This document shows, one piece after another, positions 45,649 through 53,886 of a stretch of 64,000 nt of DNA. Location of the stretch: positions 32,058 to 96,057 of IMG/VR virus record IMGVR_UViG_3300031963_011530; one strand, written 5' to 3'. Every line of letters begins with the position of its first letter. Positions within the stretch are counted from its first letter, which is position 1. The position numbers and the translations under genes were made by a program. This stretch comes from a virus. Below the pieces are notes generated by a model. That model was given only the letters and a program-made list of their open reading frames with translations. It was not told the DNA's origin and made no database searches.

Positions 45649-46398
45649 TTAAGCAGCCTTCAACATAATTTTAGGATATTTCACAAAGCCAGTCGTATCT
45701 TTTTTGGCTTTACCTTTTGCATATAAACCAACCACAACACCTTTTGGGTCAATGAATCGTAGGTCGCTATCATCTCCGTTATACACAGGACGACCCATAT
45801 ACTCATCAGGCATTGTTTCCGTTTTCTTCAACCCGAATACTACAGCCACATTATAGCCTTGTTCGATAGCTTTTACTACGTCAGCATCATTACCATCAGC
45901 AGCAGAAAACGTCAAATGGTAATTTTCGATATTTTTTATTTTACGGCCAAGAATCTTGGTGTAATCATAAAATTGGACTTCAGGAAAAGCCGCAAAAATA
46001 TTGCGATATAGTTTACCCGAACGAACTACCTCATATTTTTCCCACGCAAGGTCGCTAGTACCATTCAAGCGGAATACAGGAATCAAATTAAGTTTAACCG
46101 ATTGTTTAATGGCTTTTTCGATATCTTTCACTAACCACTCAAAGAATCCGTTACGCTCTTCGAAAAAGAATTGGGTTTTGCGAATTCGAGCTTGTTGAAT
46201 AACATTAGTCGTTTCGCCTTTTTTGAACATACCGCCTCGACCAGCCGTATTCAAACAAGCAGCTGTGCAACCAGCAGTACGTTTTGGACATGTTTCATAT
46301 CCGCTAATATTTGCAGGTGCCAAATGAAGAATATAGGTATTATAACCTTGTTTCATTCCTTTTAACACTTTGGGATTGCCAGTAGAAAGAAGTTTCAT
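45649..46398 (-). CDS. GP88/DUF7227-like protein
   Basis: 249 residues. CPKRTAGCTAACLNTAGRGG near residue 37 and LIPVFRLNGTSDLAWE, then YDYTK and HLTFSAADGN are blocks of the phage gene-product-88 domain, with conserved Cys that probably hold a metal or cluster. The function of the family is unknown. A promoter (46433-46460) lies just upstream. Confidence 0.75.
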   Translation of the reverse strand: MKLLSTGNPKVLKGMKQGYNTYILHLAPANISGYETCPKRTAGCTAACLNTAGRGGMFKKGETTNVIQQARIRKTQFFFEERNGFFEWLVKDIEKAIKQSVKLNLIPVFRLNGTSDLAWEKYEVVRSGKLYRNIFAAFPEVQFYDYTKILGRKIKNIENYHLTFSAADGNDADVVKAIEQGYNVAVVFGLKKTETMPDEYMGRPVYNGDDSDLRFIDPKGVVVGLYAKGKAKKDTTGFVKYPKIMLKAA

Positions 46399-46432
46399 AA
46401 TTTATATCTCAATCATCAACTCAACAGGATCA

Positions 46433-46460
46433 ATTATACAGGAACCGCAAAGGAAGGCAA
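46433..46460 (-). promoter_or_regulatory. sigma70-like promoter
   Basis: TTGCCT (46455-46460), 16-base spacer, TATAAT (46433-46438). The bases after -10 (TGATCCTGTTGAGT) match those after the promoter at 47397 (TGTACCTGTTGAGT), so the two share start-region sequence. Confidence 0.75.
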
Positions 46461-46492
46461 GCATTATTTTTGTTATCAAAATAGAAATGTTA

Positions 46493-46846
46493 TCATCTTC
46501 GCATGGCCGCCTGGTCTTTGGCTTCTTCATCCGTGAACACAGGAACCGCATTGGACTTGTGGAGGGTGCCAATACCTTTCATCGCTGTACCAGTGTACGT
46601 GGTCACCTTATCCTTGCGATTCCAGTTCGCCAGACCGCCTCCAGAATCGACCGATTTTATATCGTAGGGATTACGACCTTCAGGAATTGTCAATTTTGGA
46701 AACTTTGTCGATTTGACAATTTTCTTTTTGACAACTACTGGTTTTGCATGTTTATTAACTATTTTGTTCCAAGAATCTTGAAGCTCACGCTCTTTCGCGG
46801 TGAGCTTCTTCTTTTTCTTGGAAGTTTGATTTGTGTAGATTATCAT
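46493..46846 (-). CDS. hypothetical Lys-rich protein
   Basis: 117 residues, basic (TSKKKKKLTAKERELQDSW) with a Gly-rich middle. It probably binds nucleic acid or ribosomes. It overlaps its upstream neighbour (TAATG). No family recognised. Confidence 0.66.
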   Translation of the reverse strand: MIIYTNQTSKKKKKLTAKERELQDSWNKIVNKHAKPVVVKKKIVKSTKFPKLTIPEGRNPYDIKSVDSGGGLANWNRKDKVTTYTGTAMKGIGTLHKSNAVPVFTDEEAKDQAAMRR

Positions 46847-47037
46847 TAACAGACAGGATCTTGCACTTCAATTTCAGAAATTAATTTATCTTGGAGCGCA
46901 AAAGTCAAATAATCCACCAATCGATATGCATTTTCAGAATCAACAACAAGTTCAGCAAGGAGTTTTAATTGTGCAGGTGTCATTTTTGCAATATTATCAG
47001 CAGCCGCAACAACAACAAAAGTATTCAAATTTCCCAT
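46846..47037 (-). CDS. small helical protein
   Basis: 63 residues from the ATG at 47037, which overlaps the stop of the gene before it and has GGAGC nearby. One long helix-rich fold (AKMTPAQLKLLAELVVDSEN). Function unknown. Confidence 0.65.
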   Translation of the reverse strand: MGNLNTFVVVAAADNIAKMTPAQLKLLAELVVDSENAYRLVDYLTFALQDKLISEIEVQDPVC

Positions 47038-47363
47038 TATACAGCTCCAGTCCAACGAACACGATCAAAGGTTTTTTCAATTACATTGCCTCGAGCAAAA
47101 TTTCGAGCAGGAGCATTCCACGAAGCAGCCATCAGAATATCGCCTTTTTTAAATTTAGCGTCATCTTTCAAGCAAATAAAAGAATGTACAGAACAACCGC
47201 CTTTTCGATCCTTAAAAACTTTGATATATTTCGAACCGACACTAAAAGTCAAACCATCACAAAAATCTTGGTACATTTCTTCCTGAATAACGTCACCAGG
47301 TGTTACCATAGTCAAATAGTCAGCTTTGATAGCTTCCAGATACAAGTCTAAATTCGTTATCAT
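47037..47363 (-). CDS. hypothetical protein
   Basis: 108 residues from the ATG at 47363, placed eight bases after AAGG. Beta-rich core with Cys (DFCDGLTFSVGSKYIKVF, GGCSVHSFICL). It is the first gene after the promoter at 47397-47424. No family recognised. Confidence 0.66.
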   Translation of the reverse strand: MITNLDLYLEAIKADYLTMVTPGDVIQEEMYQDFCDGLTFSVGSKYIKVFKDRKGGCSVHSFICLKDDAKFKKGDILMAASWNAPARNFARGNVIEKTFDRVRWTGAV

Positions 47364-47396
47364 TTTCTTAACCTTATTAATCACTCAACAGGTACA

Positions 47397-47424
47397 ATTA
47401 TACAGGAATAGGTAATATTGTCAA
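47397..47424 (-). promoter_or_regulatory. strong sigma70 promoter
   Basis: TTGACA (47419-47424), 16-base spacer, TATAAT (47397-47402), all 12 consensus bases. AACAAACCGC precedes the -35, identical to the promoter at 63429. The palindrome at 47434-47451 lies just upstream. Confidence 0.85.
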
Positions 47425-47843
47425 GCGGTTTGTTGTTGTTTTTCTGCAACAGCCTTAACATGTGAACAAGTTCTACGATACCCGAACCCCGTACAGTTGC
47501 AATTATAGAAACTTCCTGGAATGTTATAAGAAACGTAATATTCTTTACCTTTTGACAAGACCTTGAAATTACGTATATTTGCAGATTTGACAAGTTGCGG
47601 TTTTTGCAACTTTTCTTTTTGATAATCTTTTGGTATCAGATTAGATAGTTCTTTATTGACAACTTCGATAAACTTTCGATAACGTTTATCAAAATTCCAA
47701 CCATTTTTCAATTTGACAATATCACCGGTTTCGCCATTTGCAAAAGCGATAACTTTATTTTTTGGACTTATCAAATAAGTATGGTTACAAACTTTGTAAT
47801 CACACTCAGACCAGTCCGTGGTTTCTTTGAGAATTTTAAACAT
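47421..47843 (-). CDS. SWIM-type zinc-finger protein
   Basis: 140 residues. The C-terminal CNCTGFGYRRTCSH gives the C-x-C-xn-C-x-H pattern of SWIM zinc fingers, which bind DNA or proteins. The N-terminal half (NHTYLISPKNKVIAFANGE) is beta-rich. The promoter at 47850-47878 serves it. SWIM domains occur in recombination and transposase-associated proteins; the role here is open. The gene's 3' end overlaps the next promoter. Confidence 0.78.
   Translation of the reverse strand: MFKILKETTDWSECDYKVCNHTYLISPKNKVIAFANGETGDIVKLKNGWNFDKRYRKFIEVVNKELSNLIPKDYQKEKLQKPQLVKSANIRNFKVLSKGKEYYVSYNIPGSFYNCNCTGFGYRRTCSHVKAVAEKQQQTA
47434..47451. promoter_or_regulatory. palindromic operator TGTTG-N8-CAACA
   Basis: Perfect five-base half-sites eight bases apart, just upstream of the -35 of the promoter at 47397. 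The same spacing occurs at 47883, 53869, 60265 and 63464. Confidence 0.65.
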
Positions 47844-47849
47844 GCTTGA

Positions 47850-47878
47850 ATTATCTCACAAATTCAAGACTTTGGCAA
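47850..47878 (-). promoter_or_regulatory. sigma70-like promoter of the SWIM gene
   Basis: TTGCCA (47873-47878), 17-base spacer, GATAAT (47850-47855), directly before the SWIM-protein start at 47843. Confidence 0.7.
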
Positions 47879-47882
47879 TAGG

Positions 47883-47900
47883 TGTTGTATTTCTACAACA
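47883..47900. promoter_or_regulatory. palindromic operator TGTTG-N8-CAACA
   Basis: Here the arms extend to seven pairs (TGTTGTA...TACAACA). It lies four bases upstream of the -35 of the SWIM-gene promoter and one base downstream of the coiled-coil gene's stop. Confidence 0.7.
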
Positions 47901-48065
47901 TTATCCTTTTAACAACTGTTGTCCAGATTCTCTTTCCGATTCTTCAAATTCGGATAACTTTAATTTGTTTAATTGATCTTGGAGAATTTTTTTATCGCCT
48001 TGATAGTTAGCGATTCTTTCTTCCAATTCTTTTATCTGTTTCTCTAAAATTTCTCTATAAGACAT
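47901..48065 (-). CDS. small coiled-coil protein
   Basis: 54 residues, from ATG 48065 to TAA 47901. A nearly continuous charged helix (ILEKQIKELEERIANYQGDK) likely to dimerise. AGAGGA lies upstream of the ATG and it overlaps the preceding gene by 11 bases. No other function visible. Confidence 0.7.
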   Translation of the reverse strand: MSYREILEKQIKELEERIANYQGDKKILQDQLNKLKLSEFEESERESGQQLLKG

Positions 48066-48207
48066 AACTATCTTTTTCCTCTTTCATTAAACGATAAAAA
48101 CTTTTATCATGGTGCCTGTTTTTATCCTGTTTAGCCTTTTCACGATCTTGATTTTTTCTAAATTTAGTTTTTTCAGTTTTTTGATATTTTTGACCACCGT
48201 GAATCAT
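48055..48207 (-). CDS. small very basic protein
   Basis: 50 residues, from ATG 48207 to TAG 48055, with GGAGG upstream. Rich in Lys, Arg, Gln and His (MIHGGQKYQKTEKTKFRKNQ), probably unstructured and nucleic-acid binding. It follows the ClpP-like gene by 16 bases. Confidence 0.68.
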   Translation of the reverse strand: MIHGGQKYQKTEKTKFRKNQDREKAKQDKNRHHDKSFYRLMKEEKDSYVL

Positions 48208-48223
48208 TTCGTTTTTTTCCTCC

Positions 48224-48787
48224 TTAAAAAACATTATCAGCTATGCCAAGTTCTAAAAGTTCCTCTGTCGTAAACCAAACATCACTTGGTGGAATAAGTT
48301 TGGTTTTAATTGTACGAGTATCTAATCCCGTACATTTTTTTAACAGAGATAACATTCTTTGATTTATCATATCGTTTTCTTTTGCAGCAGATTTTATATC
48401 ATGATATTTACCATCAAATCCATTGGAAAATTGATGACACATAACAGATGAGGATTTACTGATATATCTCTCACCTTTATGTCCTGATGCAAAAATTAAA
48501 AATGCTGACGAACAAACTGATCCTAATCCCACCGTTTTTATTTTTTTCTTAGATTTATTCATAATCTCAATCAAAGCGAAAGCATCTTCTAAACTTCCAC
48601 CATTTGAATTGATATAAAGTATCAAGTCATTATTTTCTGGTATTAAGTTTTCGTATATAATCCACTTAATTGCTTCTAACGTATTGTTCTCATCAATATT
48701 GCCGGTTAAAAAATGTACGTGATTCTTTAACAGCGTTGAGTTGATCTCATCTGTTGGAGATAAAAAATCAAGAATCTTTTCGGCCAT
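48224..48787 (-). CDS. ClpP-like serine protease
   Basis: 187 residues, the usual ClpP length. Catalytic Ser93 lies in GSVCSSAFLIFASG, and His118 in MCHQF, as in MIHQP of ClpP; the Asp is in IPPSDVWFTTEEL. YINSNGGSLEDAFAL is the substrate-binding strand. It could form its own chambered protease or mix with host ClpP, used for prohead or host-protein turnover, and may meet tmRNA-tagged proteins. Its start overlaps galE by 20 bases. Confidence 0.88.
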   Translation of the reverse strand: MAEKILDFLSPTDEINSTLLKNHVHFLTGNIDENNTLEAIKWIIYENLIPENNDLILYINSNGGSLEDAFALIEIMNKSKKKIKTVGLGSVCSSAFLIFASGHKGERYISKSSSVMCHQFSNGFDGKYHDIKSAAKENDMINQRMLSLLKKCTGLDTRTIKTKLIPPSDVWFTTEELLELGIADNVF

Positions 48788-49727
48788 TTTTTTCCCAATT
48801 ATATGCAGTTTTTACAATAGATGAGATATCATGTTTAGGATCGTAGTTTAATATTTTTTTAGCTAAATCAATGTTGGATACTAATTTTGGAGGATCACCA
48901 GCGCGCCTCTGGTGATATTGTTTGAATACTTTTTGATTTGTGTGTTTTTCGATTGCATCGATAACTTCTAATACGGAGTAACCTGTTCCTGTACCTAAAT
49001 TTAAAACGTGAGACCTTTTCTCTGATAACAAATAATTGGCAGCATCAATATGCACCCTTGCAACATCAGATACATGCACATAGTCTCGAACGCATGTACC
49101 ATCTTTTGTTTCATAGTCGGAACCATAAATTTCAAAGTTATTTAGATTTTGTAGAATTTTAGGAATTAGATGGGTTTCGGGTTCGTGATTCTCACCTATG
49201 TCACCATCTTCATCGGCACCAGCTAAATTAAAATAACGAAAAATTATATGATTCATACCCGACTGTTTTATAGCCAATTCCGATGCATATTTACTTCCTG
49301 CATAAGGATTATTCATAGGATTCAACTCATCATTTTCTAACAAAGGTTGATCTTTAGATTGATACAGTCCTGCTGTCGAAGAATAGATGATATTTTCACA
49401 CTCATACTTTTCCATCACAAGTAATATTGTACAAGTTCCACCTGTATTTGTGTGGTAGTAATAGTTTGGTTTATTTACAGATTCACCGACTTCTATTTTA
49501 CCGGCAAAATGAAATACGATATCAAACTTACCTTTTTTCCAAAAGAGATGGTTTACTTTTTCATAATCACATACATCAATTTGTTCGAAATGATTGAAGT
49601 AATTATGTTTCGGTTTTTTTATATCAAGTATAGTAATATTCCAGTTTTCTTGTTTCAACATTTTGCAAACATGAGATCCAAGATAACCTGAACCTCCAGT
49701 AACAAGAACTTTTGGTCTGAAAAACAT
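48768..49727 (-). CDS. UDP-glucose 4-epimerase-like protein
   Basis: 319 residues from ATG 49727, one base after the upstream stop. NAD-binding GGSGYLGS, catalytic Ser/Tyr/Lys (YSSTAGLY and YAGSKYASE), and the substrate part RYFNLAGAD and DGTCVRDYVHVSD are those of GalE, which interconverts UDP-glucose and UDP-galactose. It is upstream of ClpP and follows a GT2 gene, so it may feed sugars for phage DNA or surface glycosylation. Confidence 0.9.
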   Translation of the reverse strand: MFFRPKVLVTGGSGYLGSHVCKMLKQENWNITILDIKKPKHNYFNHFEQIDVCDYEKVNHLFWKKGKFDIVFHFAGKIEVGESVNKPNYYYHTNTGGTCTILLVMEKYECENIIYSSTAGLYQSKDQPLLENDELNPMNNPYAGSKYASELAIKQSGMNHIIFRYFNLAGADEDGDIGENHEPETHLIPKILQNLNNFEIYGSDYETKDGTCVRDYVHVSDVARVHIDAANYLLSEKRSHVLNLGTGTGYSVLEVIDAIEKHTNQKVFKQYHQRRAGDPPKLVSNIDLAKKILNYDPKHDISSIVKTAYNWEKNGRKDS

Positions 49728-49728
49728 A

Positions 49729-50481
49729 TTACGCAACGATTCGAATGCCTGGTCCAATTTCATTAATAACTTTATCTCTTTTCAACCAAGGATATTTTTT
49801 ATTGTGTCTTTCTTCAGTAACTTTATTTCCCTTTTCAAAGAATTCTAAGTTTACTGAATTTTCATTCCCATCAAGTCTGTAACAAAGTGAGTATTGATTC
49901 GAACACTCAAATTTTGGAAAAAGTCTTTTTAAATTTGTGAAGAATTGTCTATCAGCACCCCATTGACCGTACCATGCATGTCCTATAGCAACAGCAACAT
50001 CACGCCTAACAGCAAAACTTGAGGTATCAATATGGAATACTTCATTGTTAAAATAAACAGGCCATTTTCCAAGCGATTCGCAATTATCCTCACAGAGATA
50101 TTCTCCTTCTTTGTTGTAAATCTTTCTTAATGAATAAGCCCACTGGTTTCCTTCCTGAAGTACCTTAACCAATTCCTCAATGTGATTAGGATCAATCCAA
50201 TTATCTTCATCGAGGTAACATATAACATCAGCATCGACAAGAAAACTACATGCAGCATATACACGATGACCATACCAACCTTTGCCCACATTTTCTTCAA
50301 GGCGGATTGTTTTGACCTTTGTAGCATCTTCAAGTTGGTGCCAAATCTTGTTTCCATACTCTTTCTCACCATCAATAAAAATATAATGTGTCAAATTTTC
50401 ATACGTCTGTTCTTCAACTGATTGAATACATTGTGTTAGAGTTTTAGAACCTATCGTTGGTGTTACGACTGCTACTTTCAT
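49729..50481 (-). CDS. family 2 glycosyltransferase
   Basis: 250 residues. VAVVTPTIGSKTLTQCIQSV is the nucleotide-binding start; CYLDEDNWIDP has the D-x-D-type metal site; later WGADRQFF may hold the catalytic acid region. It transfers a sugar from a nucleotide donor. With galE it forms a two-gene sugar unit. The acceptor is unknown (DNA base, host LPS or virion protein). Confidence 0.87.
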   Translation of the reverse strand: MKVAVVTPTIGSKTLTQCIQSVEEQTYENLTHYIFIDGEKEYGNKIWHQLEDATKVKTIRLEENVGKGWYGHRVYAACSFLVDADVICYLDEDNWIDPNHIEELVKVLQEGNQWAYSLRKIYNKEGEYLCEDNCESLGKWPVYFNNEVFHIDTSSFAVRRDVAVAIGHAWYGQWGADRQFFTNLKRLFPKFECSNQYSLCYRLDGNENSVNLEFFEKGNKVTEERHNKKYPWLKRDKVINEIGPGIRIVA

Positions 50482-50910
50482 TTAAGCCTCAAAAGGTAAA
50501 TCTGGATAAACTTCTTTAATAAATTTCTTGGTAAGAAATTTAATTTTTAAATCTTTTCTTAACATTCTTACATATAGATCAGCTTCATCTTTGTGTAAAG
50601 TTTCCAAAAGAATTAAAAGTAATTCGGTTTGTTTTCTTGGTTTTAATCCATTGGCTCGTTTGGGATGACCTACAATAAATCTATAAGTTCTTTCCAATTC
50701 AGAATCAAGATATGCATTATTCAATCCGGCAGGATCAAAAGATGGTTTATATTCTGGTATCTCAACGTCAAATACAATACTTGGATTGAAAGCATAATTA
50801 AAAAATTCTTTGAACGTTGGATGTTCAAATTTTTTCAACACATCAATTTTTTCTTTTTTGGTTGGAGCTTTCTCAAACATGTCGAGAATCTCCGAGTAAA
50901 GGTATTCCAT
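50482..50910 (-). CDS. conserved T4-like phage protein (DUF6433 type)
   Basis: 142 residues, helical. DMFEKAPTKKEKIDVLKKF, then FKEFFNYAFNPSIVF and LLILLETLHKDEADLYVRML form a pattern shared by unnamed T4-like cyanophage proteins and similar to the N-terminal helical domain of phage DNA ligases. It might assist DNA repair. It lies between RNase H and the glycosyltransferase. Confidence 0.78.
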   Translation of the reverse strand: MEYLYSEILDMFEKAPTKKEKIDVLKKFEHPTFKEFFNYAFNPSIVFDVEIPEYKPSFDPAGLNNAYLDSELERTYRFIVGHPKRANGLKPRKQTELLLILLETLHKDEADLYVRMLRKDLKIKFLTKKFIKEVYPDLPFEA

Positions 50911-50918
50911 TTTAATCC

Positions 50919-51767
50919 TTAAAATTCGTCAATCACTTCAATCAGGTTTTTAAGACGATTGGAGATCATGTAGTTCATAAATTCATTTTTACTTTTTGGT
51001 TTAACACTATCGTATCTATCCAAAATTTTCTCAACAAGACCATCCGGTATCTTAGTCAAATCGATTAACATTTCGTTGCGACTATAATTGCGAAGCATTT
51101 CTTCATTACAGAATTCTTTTGGTTCTTGATTCAACCAATTTATAATTTTAGCTTCAGTAATGGGTTTCTGTCTACCACCAGTGGTAAAGACATCATCTTT
51201 AGAAAGAATATTTGGAATACCATCGCCTTTATCACCACGTATAACCAACTGTTTAAGTTGAAGAAGTGGTAGAGGTTCTTTTATAGATTTTTTTAGAATT
51301 GGAGAATACTGTTCAACATTTGGATATCTTTGCAATTGAGCAAAGTCTTTATCCGAAGAAAGTATCATGACATTTTGTGTTGAAGAATATTTCATCGTCA
51401 AAACAGCAATAATATCATCCGCCTCACAAGTATCAACATCAATAACTTTATAAGGCGAATGATCTTTCAATTCCTGTTTGATTTTACCCAAAACTTCAAA
51501 GATAGAAGTCCAATCATGGCCAGAAGCATCTCTAGTTTTTTTCCTAGAAGCTTTATATTCAGGAAAAATATCTCGGCGCCAGTAGTTTTTATTATCACAA
51601 GCAATAATAACTTCTGGTCCGTATTTCTCCTTGAACTTCTTGACATAGGTACGAATCACATTTAAAATCATGTGTCGCACTAAATCTTCTTCAACAGGCT
51701 TTTTAGAAGAACCAATTTGTTCCATAAGTGACGAAATTGCCACTTGGTTGTAATCAAAGATAATCAT
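50919..51767 (-). CDS. rnh: RNase H / 5'-3' exonuclease (T4 rnh type)
   Basis: 282 residues. FEN/RNase H motifs: FDYNQVAIS at the start, ACDNKNYWRRDIFPEYKASRK, DVDTCEADDIIAVL and SSDKDFAQLQ, with the Asp/Glu residues that hold two magnesium ions; DKGDGIPNIL is the helix-hairpin-helix region. It removes RNA primers from lagging-strand fragments. In T4 rnh follows dsbA; here it is 11 kb away. Confidence 0.92.
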   Translation of the reverse strand: MIIFDYNQVAISSLMEQIGSSKKPVEEDLVRHMILNVIRTYVKKFKEKYGPEVIIACDNKNYWRRDIFPEYKASRKKTRDASGHDWTSIFEVLGKIKQELKDHSPYKVIDVDTCEADDIIAVLTMKYSSTQNVMILSSDKDFAQLQRYPNVEQYSPILKKSIKEPLPLLQLKQLVIRGDKGDGIPNILSKDDVFTTGGRQKPITEAKIINWLNQEPKEFCNEEMLRNYSRNEMLIDLTKIPDGLVEKILDRYDSVKPKSKNEFMNYMISNRLKNLIEVIDEF

Positions 51768-51798
51768 TTTGTTTTCAATTAGTTTATGAAGTATTTAG

Positions 51799-52689
51799 TC
51801 AAATCTCCACATACTTTAGTTTAAAGTTATCGGCACGTTCTTCGTAACCATCGTATCCTCTCGGATTACACAACACTCTTGTAGTACCAATCATGTAATC
51901 AAAGTCCTCATGGGTATGCCCATGAGTCCATAATTTGATTTGCCTGCGATCAAGAATAAAGTTGTCTAGATTAGTACTGTAAGCACCATTCATAATAACT
52001 TCATTTCTGTATCTAGGGTGTGTGCTTTGTTTACTTGGTGCATGGTGTCCCACAACCACAAAACGATGATTGGGATACAAATTAAGAGCTACATCAAGTC
52101 CTTTTAGAAATTCTTTATGATCAGCCACAGTATCGTCAGGCGTAAACTGACCGGGTCTTTGTTTCATCTCCCATCCAGTTGGTTTTTCATTTTCAACATC
52201 AATTGGTACACGATAACTAACTTGACGATTACTATTATCTACGCCTCTGTAATCGTTCATACAATAAGCCATTTCTCGCATCGTTCTAGGATCTTCATTG
52301 TTCATATCAGTCCACAATGTGCCCCCATAAAAGAAAGTACCATTGATATTGATCCAATCTTTGTCTAGAAAATAAAAATTTTTCAAATCACCAAAAGTTC
52401 CTTTGATGAGTTTATCACTCTCGGCAAAATCACCATGATAGTGTTCGTGATTTCCCATGATATAGATTACATGAGGAAATCTTTCAGAACAACGATTGAT
52501 AAAATCAACATATCTTTCAGCACGTATAGATAATGTTTCCGTCACTTTAACAATCGGCGATCCTGCACCTTTCAAATCCTCTGCCACCAAAATATCACCA
52601 CCGAGAATCAAAACATCGGCGCCTTCATCGTTATGAAGGTCCAAATCTCCGAATTCTAGGTGCAGGTCACTACACACTGCGATTTTCAT
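51799..52689 (-). CDS. calcineurin-like metallophosphoesterase
   Basis: 296 residues. SDLHLEF, GGDILVA, GNHEHYHGD, GHHAPS and THGHTHEDFDY are all five metallophosphoesterase blocks that bind two metals. It could be a nucleotide or nucleic-acid phosphodiesterase. Its ATG overlaps the stop of the upstream gene by four bases. Confidence 0.9.
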   Translation of the reverse strand: MKIAVCSDLHLEFGDLDLHNDEGADVLILGGDILVAEDLKGAGSPIVKVTETLSIRAERYVDFINRCSERFPHVIYIMGNHEHYHGDFAESDKLIKGTFGDLKNFYFLDKDWININGTFFYGGTLWTDMNNEDPRTMREMAYCMNDYRGVDNSNRQVSYRVPIDVENEKPTGWEMKQRPGQFTPDDTVADHKEFLKGLDVALNLYPNHRFVVVGHHAPSKQSTHPRYRNEVIMNGAYSTNLDNFILDRRQIKLWTHGHTHEDFDYMIGTTRVLCNPRGYDGYEERADNFKLKYVEI

Positions 52690-53765
52690 TTTACTATCCT
52701 TAGTAGTATTGTATCTTCGTTTAATCTTCCACTCAAAGGTGCTGCAACCGCTTTAATTCCATCAATTGCATTTCTCAAATAAACTTTTCCACCTTTAAGT
52801 ATCTCAGGTAAAGTAACTTCAGGTTTACGCAATTTCTTCTGTATCGATTTATCGTCACTATAATTCTGAAGTGAGCTTCCTTTAATACTTAGGCCTCCTG
52901 CATCACTGGCATGGTAGACACCAAGTTTTCTGGTCTTGGTATTGTATACCCATAGTTGCATAGTTCCTATTATACTCTTAATATCGATAGAAGTCAAGTT
53001 TAATTCTTTAAACTCTTGGCAAATTTTAACTTTTGCCGTAAGTTGTTCTACCGTCTTTACTTTACGTTTTCTTGGTTTTCTAGATTTTATAGCTTCGCCA
53101 GAAATCTTACTTGCATCAACAATTACTTGATCACAAAAAGCAATCAATTTCTTCAAATCAGTTTTTTTGAAATTTGAATATCCTTCTTTTATTTCTGGAT
53201 CTGAAGTATTCATTACAGAATCGTATTCATTGCGAATCTTTTTAAACCAATCAATAACATGTTTTGTGTGTACACCCTTCAAATCCATACCATGCATAAC
53301 ACCATAAGGTGAAACAGATTCATTAAATCTGGAATCTATGAGAATATCAATTAATGCTTCTAATTCACCCACACATTCACTAGCCTTTTCTTTTATTCTA
53401 TCTTGAATGTTTGGTGTATTTGTTTTTACAGGTTTTTCATCAACCGATTTTTGTTTTGAAATTTTATTTTTAATATCTTCAATTTCTGAATCAAACCATT
53501 CTTGATCCTTTTTGGATAAAATTCCACCGTTCGATATAATTCTACACATAAAACCAAAAGTTGGTGGTTTTGATTTAGTTATATCAGAAATACTTAACTT
53601 GAATTTTTTCTTAAAAAAATCAGATGCATACTTTTGAGAATCTTTTGAATCTTTATTTTGTGCATACCATGATAAAGCTTTCGATAAATCGATTTGTGAT
53701 AATTCTGTAGAAAACTTTGGTTCTGCACCCGCAAATTTTTGATTAGCATCGAGCATTCGTGCCAT
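52686..53765 (-). CDS. conserved T4-like phage protein of unknown function
   Basis: 359 residues. Starts MARMLDANQKFAGAEPKFS; a helical N-terminal half with charged linkers (KSRKPRKRKVKTVEQL) and a compact beta C-terminal domain (MQLWVYNTKTRKLGVYHASD to the end). A strong promoter-like sequence at 52969-52997 lies inside it, directly before an in-frame ATG (52961) that would give the 91-residue C-terminal domain alone. Function unknown. Confidence 0.75.
   Translation of the reverse strand: MARMLDANQKFAGAEPKFSTELSQIDLSKALSWYAQNKDSKDSQKYASDFFKKKFKLSISDITKSKPPTFGFMCRIISNGGILSKKDQEWFDSEIEDIKNKISKQKSVDEKPVKTNTPNIQDRIKEKASECVGELEALIDILIDSRFNESVSPYGVMHGMDLKGVHTKHVIDWFKKIRNEYDSVMNTSDPEIKEGYSNFKKTDLKKLIAFCDQVIVDASKISGEAIKSRKPRKRKVKTVEQLTAKVKICQEFKELNLTSIDIKSIIGTMQLWVYNTKTRKLGVYHASDAGGLSIKGSSLQNYSDDKSIQKKLRKPEVTLPEILKGGKVYLRNAIDGIKAVAAPLSGRLNEDTILLRIVK
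52969..52997 (-). promoter_or_regulatory. internal promoter-like sequence
   Basis: TTGACT (52992-52997), 17-base spacer, TATAAT (52969-52974), in the coding part of the 52686-53765 gene. Transcription would begin close to the in-frame ATG at 52961. Confidence 0.5.
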
Positions 53766-53779
53766 TTTAAATCTCCAAT

Positions 53780-53850
53780 AAAAAAACCCGCCTTAATTTC
53801 AGACCTACACTATTATATAGCATTTTAGTCCGAAAGTCAAGCGGGTTATG
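53780..53850 (-). terminator. terminator-like inverted repeat enclosing a promoter
   Basis: On the minus strand AACCCGC (around 53841-53847) can pair with GCGGGTT (around 53786-53792), and the second arm is followed by a T7 run. The promoter at 53812-53840 lies between the two arms, so only transcripts entering from upstream carry both arms and can terminate. Confidence 0.5.
53812..53840 (-). promoter_or_regulatory. sigma70-like promoter
   Basis: TTGACT (53835-53840), 17-base spacer, TATAAT (53812-53817), preceded by CCCGC. It serves the 52686-53765 gene; its transcript lacks the first arm of the surrounding inverted repeat. Confidence 0.75.
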
Positions 53851-53868
53851 TTATCGAATTGTTAAGAC

Positions 53869-53886
53869 TGTTGTTTTTTTACAACA
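53869..53886. promoter_or_regulatory. palindromic operator TGTTG-N8-CAACA
   Basis: Perfect half-sites at the usual eight-base spacing, but 28 bases from the -35 instead of 4-9, directly after the stop of the membrane-protein gene. Confidence 0.55.
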
